Positions 1 through 6,564 of a stretch of 6,888 bases of DNA are shown in pieces (positions within the stretch are counted from its first letter, which is position 1; each line of letters opens with the position of its first letter). The stretch is taken from positions 1 through 6,888 of the forward strand of contig JANYIP010000149.1 of NCBI GenBank assembly GCA_025361995.1, in the 5' to 3' direction. The notes beneath the pieces are model-generated. The model made no database searches. It saw only the letters and a program-made list of their open reading frames with translations, and had not been told where the DNA came from. Position numbers and translations under genes: made by a program. Origin of the DNA: Streptomycetales bacterium. Lineage in GTDB: Bacteria > Actinomycetota > Actinomycetes > Prado026.

Positions 1-1
1 C

Positions 2-1567
2 GCCATCGCCGGCGAGACGTTCCGTACCGAGATCGATGCCGGCGGCGTCGTCCTCGAGACGTGGTTCCAGCCCCGGTTCGCCGCGGACGGGACCTTGGTC
101 GAGATCCTTGCGGTGTCGTGGGACATCACCGAGGCGCTGCAGACGCGCGAGGCGAAGCGCGAGGTCGCCGAGCAGCAGCGCGCGATGCTGCTGCAGATGC
201 TCGCTGTCCAAGAGGCCGAGCGGCACGAGCTGGCGGGCCGGATGCACGACGACCTGATCCAGGTGCTCGCGGCCGTCGACCTGAGGGTCCAGCTGCTCAC
301 CAAGAAGCTGGACGACCAGGGCCAGCTCGAGCTCTCCGGAGAGGTCGACGCGCTGCACGAGTCGATCCACAGCGCCATCGAGCGCCTGCGCGGGGTGCTC
401 TTCGCGCTGGAGCCGCCCCGGCTCGGCGACGGGTTCACCGGGGCGCTGCGCGACCTCGCGGCCGGCACCCTCCAGGGCACCGAGGTCGCCTACGAAGTCG
501 TCGCCCCGTCAGAGCAGACGATCGGAGAGTCAGCGGCGCAGGTGCTCTACCGGGTCGCGGCGGAGGCACTGTCCAACGTGGCCCGGCACGCTCGGGCCAG
601 GTTCGTCGTGGTGACGCTTGCCGCCGAGAGCCTCGGATGGGCGCTGACGGTCGTCGACGACGGGGTCGGGCCGGGACCTGACGGGTTCCTCGAGCGGCCC
701 GGCCACCGCGGTCTGGTCGGGATGCGCGACCGGATCAAGAGAGCTGGCGGGCAGCTGACCTTGCACACCGAGCCGACCGGCGGCACCCAACTGCGTGCCT
801 GGGTGCCCAACCAGGTCGGTGCGCTGCTTGCCGACGTACCACCGATCGACCTGCGTGAGCCGCTGCGCGAGATCCTCGACGAGGCCGACGAGGCATTCAT
901 CGCGCTGGACCTGGAGTGGAACTACGTCTTCGTCAACCGCCGTGCGGCCCAGCTCGCCGGCAAGGACGCCAGGAAGCTGGAGGGCCGGCAGATCTGGTTC
1001 GAGTTCCCGGCGTCGGTGGGGTCGAACTTCTACGTACAGTGCCACCGGGCGATGGCGGAGCAGCGGCCGGTGGAGTTCGCGGACTTCACTGCGGGCCGCT
1101 GGCTGGAGAACCGGCTGCTACCGACAAAGCAGGGTCTGTTCGCCTTCTACCGCGACGTCACCGACCAGCGCCGGGCATGGCAGCGCGCCGACCACTCGGG
1201 CGACGCAGGTGCCCTGCTGCTGGCAGCCGTGGGGAAGGCGTCCGAGGTCGACGACGAGCAGGGGCGGGTCCAGCGGATCCTGCAGGCCATCGTCGACAGC
1301 CGGTGGTTCACCGGTGCCCGCGTGATCGGCGGGGACGGCGAGGTGTTCGCCGAGGCCGTGGGCGCGGGAGGTGCCGGACTGCGGTCGGGCGGCCTGGTCG
1401 TCGCCGGCTCGCAGCTGCTGTCCGAGCCGTTGATCGGGATCGACGGGCGGGTCGAGTTCGAGGGCCAGGTGCCGGTGCACCTGGCTGTGCGCTGGCTCGC
1501 CAGGGTGGTGGCCGCGCTCGTGACCCCCGCCGTACGACGACACCCCTCGCAGCGCCCCGACGTCTGA
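2..1567 (+). CDS. Sensor histidine kinase (HisKA_3 type) with a second, C-terminal PAS domain; 5' partial
   Basis: The frame is open from the window edge, so the true start lies upstream; the TTG at 95 sits inside a PAS domain. 521 residues are visible, numbered from nt 2. Residues 1-42 are the end of a PAS domain (FxPRFxxDGxLVEIxxxxxDIT), followed by a short coiled coil. The phosphoacceptor helix reads ERHELAGRMHDDLIQVL, with His82 (nt 245-247) as the predicted phosphorylation site. The ATPase domain shows the N-box EALSNVARHA (Asn192), the D-box VVDDGVG (219-225) and a G-box around GHRGLVGM. These define the dimeric kinase family that phosphorylates NarL/LuxR-type response regulators. Residues about 284-391 form a second PAS domain ending FYRDVTDQ, and about 392-521 look like a shortened GAF-like domain. 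No transmembrane segment is visible, so the part seen is probably cytosolic. The signal is unknown, and no response regulator lies downstream in the window. It ends 100 nt before uvrC and is probably a separate unit. Confidence 0.93.
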   Translation, partial: AIAGETFRTEIDAGGVVLETWFQPRFAADGTLVEILAVSWDITEALQTREAKREVAEQQRAMLLQMLAVQEAERHELAGRMHDDLIQVLAAVDLRVQLLTKKLDDQGQLELSGEVDALHESIHSAIERLRGVLFALEPPRLGDGFTGALRDLAAGTLQGTEVAYEVVAPSEQTIGESAAQVLYRVAAEALSNVARHARARFVVVTLAAESLGWALTVVDDGVGPGPDGFLERPGHRGLVGMRDRIKRAGGQLTLHTEPTGGTQLRAWVPNQVGALLADVPPIDLREPLREILDEADEAFIALDLEWNYVFVNRRAAQLAGKDARKLEGRQIWFEFPASVGSNFYVQCHRAMAEQRPVEFADFTAGRWLENRLLPTKQGLFAFYRDVTDQRRAWQRADHSGDAGALLLAAVGKASEVDDEQGRVQRILQAIVDSRWFTGARVIGGDGEVFAEAVGAGGAGLRSGGLVVAGSQLLSEPLIGIDGRVEFEGQVPVHLAVRWLARVVAALVTPAVRRHPSQRPDV

Positions 1568-1572
1568 CGAAC

Positions 1573-1610
1573 ACGTCCTCGACCGCCAGCGTCAAGGGCG
1601 TCGAGGCCGT
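1573..1610 (+). terminator. Hairpin just after the kinase gene, possible terminator
   Basis: Five nt after the kinase stop codon, CCTCGAC (1577-1583) pairs perfectly with GTCGAGG (1600-1606). The stem extends outward by ACG/CGT (1573-1575 with 1608-1610) across one mismatch, and inward by GCC/GGC (1585-1587 with 1597-1599) past a bulged C. No T tract follows. Many actinobacterial terminators lack one, so termination of the kinase transcript is plausible but not shown. In GC-rich DNA a stem of this size can also occur by chance. Confidence 0.35.
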
Positions 1611-1654
1611 CGTGTCCCGAGGTTGTTGAGGCCGGGTCGGTCGGGGGCTGACCT

Positions 1655-1667
1655 TAGGCTGACGGGC
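1655..1667 (+). promoter_or_regulatory. Candidate -10 element for a leaderless uvrC transcript
   Basis: TAGGCT at 1655-1660 matches the actinobacterial -10 consensus TANNNT. It is followed by exactly 7 nt and then the uvrC ATG at 1668. Transcription would therefore start at or within a base of the A of the start codon. No Shine-Dalgarno-like sequence lies in the 15 nt before the ATG, which agrees with a leaderless mRNA. No good -35 hexamer is present at 16-19 nt spacing; TTGTTG and TTGAGG near 1623-1631 are too far away. This would be the main promoter of the uvrC-rapZ-yvcK-whiA operon. Confidence 0.55.
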
Positions 1668-3632
1668 ATGGCCGACCCGTCCACCTACCGTCCCGCCCCC
1701 GGCTCGGTGCCGGACGAGCCGGGGGTGTACAGGTTCCGGGACGAGCATGGCCGGGTGATCTACGTCGGCAAGGCCAAGAGCCTGCGGCAACGCCTTGGCT
1801 CGTACTTCCAGGACATCTCCGGGCTGCACCCGCGGACCCAGACGATGGTGACCACCGCGGCATCGGTCGAGTGGACCGTGGTGGCCACCGAGGTCGAGGC
1901 GTTCCAGCTCGAGTACTCCTGGATCAAGGAGTACGACCCGCGGTTCAACGTGAAGTACCGCGACGACAAGAGCTACCCGTACCTCGCGGTGACCCTGGAC
2001 GAGGAGTTCCCGCGGGTCCAGGTGATGCGCGGCGCCAAGCGCAAGGGGGTGCGCTACTTCGGGCCGTACGCGCACGCCTGGGCGATCAGGGAGACGGTGG
2101 ACCTGCTGCTCCGGGTGTTCCCGGTGCGGACGTGCAGCGCCGGGGTGTTCCGGCGGGCCGGGCAGATCGGGCGGCCCTGCCTGCTCGGGTACATCGGCAA
2201 GTGCTCGGCGCCCTGCGTGGGGCGGGTGGATGCGCAGGCGCACCGGGCTGTCGTGCTGGACTTCTGCGACTTCATGGCCGGCCAGACCGACGTGTTCACC
2301 CGGCGGCTGGAGTCACGGATGCGCGACGCGGCGGAGGAGCTGGACTTCGAGCGGGCGGCCCGCCTGCGTGACGACATCGGGGCGCTGCGTCGGGCGATGG
2401 AGAAGAGCGCGGTCGTCCTCGGCGACGGGACCGACGCTGACGTCATCGCGCTCGCCGACGACCCGCTCGAAGCGGCGGTCCAGGTGTTCCACGTCCGGGG
2501 CGGCCGGATCCGCGGTCAGCGGGGGTTCGTGGTCGAGCGGGTGGAGGAGCTCTCGACCGGCGGCCTGGTCGAGCACCTCCTCGTCCAGCTGTACGGCGGC
2601 GAGTCCGGCGACACGGTGCCGCGAGAGGTCCTGGTGCCAGCGCTGCCGGACGACCCCGAGGACGTCGCCGCCCTGGTCGCCTGGCTGTCCGAGAAGAGGT
2701 CCGGCCCGGTGGACCTGAGGGTGCCCCAGCGCGGGGACAAGCGAGCTCTGATGGACACGGTGGCGCGCAACGCCCAGCAGTCGCTCGCCCTGCACAAGAC
2801 CAAGCGGGCCGGCGACCTGACGTCGCGCAGCCTCGCGCTGAACGAGCTGCAGGCCGCGCTGGACCTGCCCTCAGCTCCGCTGCGCATCGAGTGCTTCGAC
2901 ATCTCGAACCTGCAGGGCACTGACATCGTCGCGTCGATGGTCGTCTTCGAGGACGGCCTCGCGCGCAAGTCGGAGTACCGCCGCTTCGCCATCCGTACGG
3001 TCGGCGAGAACGGCTCGGACGACGTACGCAGCATGCACGAGGTCATCACCCGACGGTTCCGGCGGTACCTCGAGGAACGCTCGGACTCCCCGGAGTCGGA
3101 GATGGACGAGATCGGCCGGCCCAAGAAGTTCGCGTACGCCCCGAACCTCGTGGTCGTCGACGGCGGTGCGCCGCAGGTCGAGGCGGCCCGGCGTGCGCTC
3201 GAGGAGCTCGGCATCACCGAGGTCGCGCTCTGTGGCCTCGCCAAGCGGCTCGAGGAGGTGTGGCTGCCTGGCGACCCCGACCCGGTGATCCTGCCGCGGG
3301 CGAGCGAGGCGCTGTACCTGCTGCAACGGGTGCGTGACGAGGCGCACCGGTTTGCGATCGGGTACCACCGTCAGAAGCGGTCCCGTGGCATGGTCGACTC
3401 GGCGCTGGACGCTGTCCCGGGGCTGGGGGAGACCCGCCGGGCCGCACTGCTCAAGCACTTCGGCTCGTTGAAGCGGTTGCGTGCCGCCACGGTCGAGGAG
3501 CTCGTCGAGGTGCCCGGGATCGGTGCGACCACTGCGGCCGCGATCACGACGGCGTTCGCGGCCGCCGACGCCGGACCCCGACCCGAGCCCGCCGTGAACG
3601 TCGGCACCGGCGAGATCCTCGACGAAGGGTGA
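1668..3632 (+). CDS. uvrC: UvrABC system protein C, excision nuclease subunit
   Basis: UvrC joins the UvrB-DNA complex at a lesion and cuts the damaged strand on both sides in nucleotide excision repair. The 654-residue protein is of normal length and has every expected part. The GIY-YIG nuclease (about 15-95) shows G19-V20-Y21, Y32-V33-G34, catalytic Arg42 and a conserved Glu in TEVEAFQLE (about 75-82); it makes the 3' cut. Four cysteines follow (C156, C171, C179, C183), matching the [4Fe-4S] site reported for E. coli UvrC. The UvrB-binding UVR motif lies at about 209-244 (RMRDAAEELDFERAARLRDDI). The RNase H-like domain for the 5' cut has Asp411 (CFDISN), Asp498 (VVVDGG) and His560 (RDEAHRFA). 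Tandem helix-hairpin-helix motifs (about 582-630, VPGLG and VPGIG) end the protein. ATG 1668 is chosen over an in-frame TTG at 1623 because the earlier 15 codons precede the conserved N-terminus and the -10 element lies inside them. rapZ follows after 42 nt. Confidence 0.98.
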   Translation: MADPSTYRPAPGSVPDEPGVYRFRDEHGRVIYVGKAKSLRQRLGSYFQDISGLHPRTQTMVTTAASVEWTVVATEVEAFQLEYSWIKEYDPRFNVKYRDDKSYPYLAVTLDEEFPRVQVMRGAKRKGVRYFGPYAHAWAIRETVDLLLRVFPVRTCSAGVFRRAGQIGRPCLLGYIGKCSAPCVGRVDAQAHRAVVLDFCDFMAGQTDVFTRRLESRMRDAAEELDFERAARLRDDIGALRRAMEKSAVVLGDGTDADVIALADDPLEAAVQVFHVRGGRIRGQRGFVVERVEELSTGGLVEHLLVQLYGGESGDTVPREVLVPALPDDPEDVAALVAWLSEKRSGPVDLRVPQRGDKRALMDTVARNAQQSLALHKTKRAGDLTSRSLALNELQAALDLPSAPLRIECFDISNLQGTDIVASMVVFEDGLARKSEYRRFAIRTVGENGSDDVRSMHEVITRRFRRYLEERSDSPESEMDEIGRPKKFAYAPNLVVVDGGAPQVEAARRALEELGITEVALCGLAKRLEEVWLPGDPDPVILPRASEALYLLQRVRDEAHRFAIGYHRQKRSRGMVDSALDAVPGLGETRRAALLKHFGSLKRLRAATVEELVEVPGIGATTAAAITTAFAAADAGPRPEPAVNVGTGEILDEG

Positions 3633-3660
3633 GTGGGAGTGTGAGTCACCGGCGATCCGC

Positions 3661-3667
3661 GAGAGGA
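3661..3667 (+). promoter_or_regulatory. Ribosome-binding site of rapZ
   Basis: GAGAGGA ends 7 nt before the GTG at 3675 and supports that start codon. The 42-nt uvrC-rapZ gap shows no convincing -10 element or terminator, so rapZ is expected to be cotranscribed with uvrC. Confidence 0.7.
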
Positions 3668-3674
3668 TGACTGC

Positions 3675-4562
3675 GTGACTGCCAGCCCCGAACCGCTGCC
3701 GGGCGTGCCGGAACTCACCATCCTGACCGGTATGTCCGGGGCCGGGCGGAGCACCGCGGCGCGCTGTCTGGAGGACCTCGGCTGGTTCGTCGTCGACAAC
3801 CTCCCGCCGGGGCTCCTCGGCTCGATGATCGAGCTCGCCGGGCTCACCCAGGGCTCGGTCCCGCGGATCGCCGTGGTCGTCGACGTCCGCGGCCGTTCCT
3901 TCTTCGCCGACCTGCGGACGGCGCTGGACCGGCTGGCGTTCCTCGCGGTCGACCCCCGGGTCGTCTACCTCGAGGCCAGTGACGACGTCCTCGTACGCCG
4001 CTTCGAGGGAGTCCGCCGCAAGCACCCCCTGCAGGACGACGGCCGGATCATCGACGGCATCGGCCGCGAGCGCGCGCTGCTGGAAGATCTGCGCGGGGAA
4101 GCCGACCTCGTCATCGACACCTCTGAGCTCAACGTCCACCAGCTGCGGATGCAGATCGAGCAGGCTTTCGCGGGCGACGAGCGCACGGCGCTCCAGGCCA
4201 CGGTGCTCTCGTTCGGCTTCAAGTACGGGCTCCCGGTGGACGCGGACCTCGTGGTCGACGTCCGGTTCCTGCCCAACCCGCACTGGGTGCCCGAGCTGCG
4301 TCCGCTCACCGGCCTCGACGCGTCCGTCGCTGCGTACGTGTTCGGGAACCCCGACGCCGACGAGCTGCTGCGCCGCTATGGCGACGTCCTGCGGCTGATC
4401 GTCCCCGGATACCTGCGTGAAGGGAAGCGGTACCTGACGCTGGCAGTGGGCTGCACCGGCGGCAAGCACCGCAGCGTGGCCATCGCCGAGGCGGTCGGAC
4501 GGCTGCTGCGTGCCGAGGGGATCGAGACCCACGTCGTCCACCGCGACCTGGGGCGCGAGTGA
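3675..4562 (+). CDS. rapZ: RapZ/YvcJ-family nucleotide-binding protein
   Basis: The 295-residue protein matches RapZ (284 residues in E. coli; YvcJ in Bacillus subtilis). Its N-terminal P-loop reads GMSGAGRST (19-27), with Arg25 where the Walker lysine is usually found. VVDNLPP (39-45) and a Walker B-like VVVDVRG segment follow. The C-terminal domain carries the family signature GCTGGKHRSV (259-268), which in E. coli RapZ belongs to the domain that binds small RNA and glucosamine-6-phosphate. In enterobacteria RapZ delivers the GlmZ sRNA to RNase E and so controls GlmS. That sRNA system is not known in Actinomycetota, so here the role is better described as a nucleotide/metabolite sensor working with its partners YvcK and WhiA. 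The protein is cytosolic. Its stop codon overlaps the yvcK start (GTGA), so translation of the two is probably coupled. Identity is firm; the cellular job is inferred. Confidence 0.96.
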   Translation: MTASPEPLPGVPELTILTGMSGAGRSTAARCLEDLGWFVVDNLPPGLLGSMIELAGLTQGSVPRIAVVVDVRGRSFFADLRTALDRLAFLAVDPRVVYLEASDDVLVRRFEGVRRKHPLQDDGRIIDGIGRERALLEDLRGEADLVIDTSELNVHQLRMQIEQAFAGDERTALQATVLSFGFKYGLPVDADLVVDVRFLPNPHWVPELRPLTGLDASVAAYVFGNPDADELLRRYGDVLRLIVPGYLREGKRYLTLAVGCTGGKHRSVAIAEAVGRLLRAEGIETHVVHRDLGRE

Positions 4563-5548
4563 GCGAGCCCGGCCGGGTGGTCGCCCTCGGGGGTGGCCAC
4601 GGGCTGGCGGCGTCGCTGTCCGCGCTGCGCCGTGTCACGGCTGAGCTCACCGCGATCGTGACGGTCGCGGACGACGGTGGGTCGAGCGGACGGTTGCGCC
4701 GGGAGTTCGACTGCCTCCCACCGGGCGACCTGCGGATGGCCTTGGCCGCGCTGTGCGGGGACGACGAGTGGGGAAGGCTCTGGAGCCGGGTCGCCCAGCA
4801 CCGGTTCGAGGTCGGGCCCGCCCAGAGCGGCAGCGACGACACGATGGGGGGCCACTCGGTCGGCAACCTGCTGATCCTGGCGCTGTGGCAGCTGCTCGGT
4901 GACCCCGTCGAGGGCCTCGACCAGGTCGGGCGGCTGCTGGGCGCGCAAGGCCGCGTCCTGCCGATGTCGCTGGACCCGATCGACATCGAGGCGGACGTCA
5001 TGATGACGGGGGAGTGCGAGCTGACCCGGGTGCGCGGACAGGTGGAGGTCGCGTCGTCGCCTGGCCGACTGGTCGCGGTGCGCCTCTACCCGGACGCGCC
5101 ACGGGCCTGCCCCGAGGCGGTGGAAGCTGTCGAGCAGGCCGACTGGGTGGTGCTGGGCCCGGGGTCGTGGTTCACCAGTGTCCTGCCGCACCTGCTGATG
5201 CCGGAGCTGCGCGACGCGATCACTCGCACATCCGCCCGTCGGGTGGTCGCCTTGAACTTGGCTCCGCAGGTCGGCGAGACGACCGGCTACTCCCCGGAGC
5301 AGCACCTCGAGGTGCTCGCGGCACACGCCCCGGACCTCACCCTCGATCACGTGGTCGCCGACAAGACGGCGGTGTCCGACCCGGCCCGGCTGGCCTCGGT
5401 GGCGAAGACCTTCGGTGCAGAACTGGTACTGGCAGATGTCGCTGCCAAGGATGCTGCTGGCGTCGGGATGCCGCGTCACGACCCCGAGCTCCTGGCCGCG
5501 GCGTACGGAGAGCTCCTGAGAGGTGGCAAGATCCCACCATGGCGATGA
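4559..5548 (+). CDS. yvcK: YvcK/GlmR/CuvA-family UDP-GlcNAc-binding regulator (CofD-like fold)
   Basis: The 329-residue protein belongs to the gluconeogenesis-factor YvcK family (GlmR in Bacillus/Listeria, CuvA in Mycobacterium). Family members bind UDP-N-acetylglucosamine and support cell-wall precursor synthesis and cell shape, especially on gluconeogenic carbon. Visible motifs are the Rossmann-like VVALGGGHGL (7-16), VADDGGSSGRLR (36-47), PPGDLR (54-59), GHSVGNLL (98-105), LGPGSWFTSVLPHLL (199-213) and the C-terminal end GGKIPPWR. The family is related in fold to CofD (2-phospho-L-lactate transferase), but the neighbours point to YvcK and not to F420 synthesis. The start is the GTG at 4559, overlapping the rapZ stop by 4 nt. 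Its own Shine-Dalgarno is weak (GGGG at 4550-4553), so re-initiation after rapZ is likely. The end overlaps whiA by 10 nt. No signal peptide or membrane segment is seen. Confidence 0.96.
   Translation: MSEPGRVVALGGGHGLAASLSALRRVTAELTAIVTVADDGGSSGRLRREFDCLPPGDLRMALAALCGDDEWGRLWSRVAQHRFEVGPAQSGSDDTMGGHSVGNLLILALWQLLGDPVEGLDQVGRLLGAQGRVLPMSLDPIDIEADVMMTGECELTRVRGQVEVASSPGRLVAVRLYPDAPRACPEAVEAVEQADWVVLGPGSWFTSVLPHLLMPELRDAITRTSARRVVALNLAPQVGETTGYSPEQHLEVLAAHAPDLTLDHVVADKTAVSDPARLASVAKTFGAELVLADVAAKDAAGVGMPRHDPELLAAAYGELLRGGKIPPWR
5520..5538 (+). promoter_or_regulatory. whiA ribosome-binding site, partly inside a small hairpin
   Basis: GAGGTG (5520-5525) is a good match to the anti-Shine-Dalgarno sequence but lies 13 nt from the ATG at 5539, which is long. 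GGTGG (5522-5526) pairs perfectly with CCACC (5534-5538) around a 7-nt loop, so the stem covers most of the Shine-Dalgarno and ends right at the start codon. Ribosomes finishing yvcK would melt this stem, which would favour coupled translation. The bases also encode the conserved GGKIPPW end of YvcK, so the pairing may be a coding by-product. Confidence 0.4.
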
Positions 5549-6519
5549 CGGCTGCGGTCAAGGATGAGTTGTCGCGGCTCACGGTCACGAAACCCTGCTG
5601 CCGCAAGGCGGAGGTCTCGGCCATGCTCCGGTTCGCCGGTGGCCTGCACATCGTCGGTGGCCGCATCGTCGTCGAGGCCGAGCTCGACACCGGGGCGGCG
5701 GCCCGTCGGCTGCGCCGCGAGATCGCCGAGGTCTTCGGGCAGGTCAGCGAGGTGGCCGTGCTGGCCCCCGGTGGCCTTCGCCGGGGGAACCGGTACGTCG
5801 TGCGGGTGGTCAAGGACGGCGAGGCGCTCGCCCGGCAGACCGGCCTGCTCGACGGTCGTGGCCGACCGGTCCGCGGCCTGCCGCCGCAGGTGGTGTCCGG
5901 CTCGACCTGCGACGCCGAGGCCGCTTGGCGAGGCGCTTTCCTTGCCCACGGGTCGCTGACCGAGCCGGGGCGTTCGTCCTCGCTGGAGGTGACCTGCCCC
6001 GGTCCGGAGGCGGCACTGGCGCTGGTCGGGGCGGCTCGCCGGCTCGGCATCCAGGCGAAGGCTCGCGAGGTCCGCGGGGTCGACCGGGTCGTCGTACGCG
6101 ACGGCGATGCCATCAGCGCTCTGCTCACCCGGCTTGGTGCCCACGACAGCGTCCTGGCCTGGGAAGAGCGCCGGATGCGCCGCGAGGTGCGGGCCACCGC
6201 GAACCGACTGGCGAACTTCGACGACGCGAACCTGCGCCGGTCGGCGCGGGCCGCGGTCGCCGCTGGTGCCCGGGTCAAGCGGGCACTGGAGATCCTCGGC
6301 GAGGAGATCCCCGACCACCTCGCCTCGGCCGGGCAGCTGCGGCTCGAGCACAGCCAAGCCAGCCTCGAAGAGCTGGGTCAGCTGGCCGACCCGCCGCTGA
6401 CCAAGGACGCCGTGGCCGGGCGGATCCGGCGGCTGCTCGCGATGGCGGACAAGCGGGCGTCCGACATGGGGCTGCCGAGCACCGAGGCGGACCTGACCCC
6501 GGACATGCTGCACGGGTGA
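5539..6519 (+). CDS. whiA: WhiA, sporulation/cell-division transcription regulator
   Basis: The 326-residue protein is of normal length for actinobacterial WhiA and has its N-terminus, MAMTAAVKDELSRL. WhiA combines a degenerate LAGLIDADG homing-endonuclease-like fold, without known nuclease activity, with a C-terminal helix-turn-helix. Here the LAGLIDADG half includes CDAEAAWRGAFLAHGSLTEP (124-143). The DNA-binding part is SLEELGQLADPPLTKDAVAGRIRRLLAMA (about 275-303). In Streptomyces WhiA acts with WhiB at promoters carrying GACAC to switch on division and sporulation genes such as ftsZ; non-sporulating relatives also keep it, with a role in division or chromosome organisation. The chosen ATG overlaps yvcK by 10 nt. 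A second ATG at 5545 would give the more usual 4-nt ATGA overlap and lose only Met-Ala, but the first matches the family N-terminus. It is the last gene of the operon, followed by 109 nt before gap. Confidence 0.97.
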   Translation: MAMTAAVKDELSRLTVTKPCCRKAEVSAMLRFAGGLHIVGGRIVVEAELDTGAAARRLRREIAEVFGQVSEVAVLAPGGLRRGNRYVVRVVKDGEALARQTGLLDGRGRPVRGLPPQVVSGSTCDAEAAWRGAFLAHGSLTEPGRSSSLEVTCPGPEAALALVGAARRLGIQAKAREVRGVDRVVVRDGDAISALLTRLGAHDSVLAWEERRMRREVRATANRLANFDDANLRRSARAAVAAGARVKRALEILGEEIPDHLASAGQLRLEHSQASLEELGQLADPPLTKDAVAGRIRRLLAMADKRASDMGLPSTEADLTPDMLHG

Positions 6520-6524
6520 CCCTG

Positions 6525-6542
6525 CTCCGTGTTACAGCGGAG
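6525..6542 (+). terminator. Weak hairpin after whiA
   Basis: CTCCG (6525-6529) pairs with CGGAG (6538-6542), and TG/CA can pair inside if one G is bulged. It begins 5 nt after the whiA stop. The stem is short and no T tract follows, so termination here would be weak at best and readthrough into gap is possible. Confidence 0.2.
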
Positions 6543-6546
6543 TAAA

Positions 6547-6558
6547 CGGCCGCGGCCG
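6547..6558. repeat. 12-bp perfect palindrome upstream of the gap -10 element
   Basis: CGGCCGCGGCCG is its own reverse complement. It lies 6 nt upstream of the candidate -10, in the -35/-10 spacer region, where a dimeric regulator could act. It is made only of G and C, so chance is a real alternative in this genome. Confidence 0.4.
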
Positions 6559-6564
6559 GTCCGA

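Noticed and set aside
1623..1667. TTG start giving UvrC 15 extra residues
   Set aside because: The added residues lie before the conserved N-terminus, have no Shine-Dalgarno, and contain the -10 element.
1568..1667. LexA/SOS box upstream of uvrC
   Set aside because: I looked for the actinobacterial TCGAAC-N4-GTTCGA type palindrome and found no match.
1308..2243. 311-codon open frame on the - strand over the kinase end and uvrC start
   Set aside because: It overlaps two real genes antisense and ends in a repetitive Arg/Pro-rich tract; it is a shadow of codon bias.
3667..3678. Tiny frame ATG-ACT-GCG-TGA overlapping the rapZ start
   Set aside because: It has no Shine-Dalgarno at a useful distance, since GAGAGGA overlaps its ATG; three codons with a chance TGACTGC repeat do not make a credible regulatory frame.
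2871..4541. 556-codon open frame on the - strand across uvrC and rapZ
   Set aside because: It lies opposite two clearly identified genes, has low-complexity His/Arg/Asp/Val-rich composition typical of antisense frames in GC-rich DNA, and resembles no family I recognise.
5014..5538. Upstream extension of the whiA frame inside yvcK
   Set aside because: The frame is open by chance. The conserved WhiA N-terminus begins at 5539, and the extension is the out-of-frame reading of yvcK, rich in Arg and Gly.
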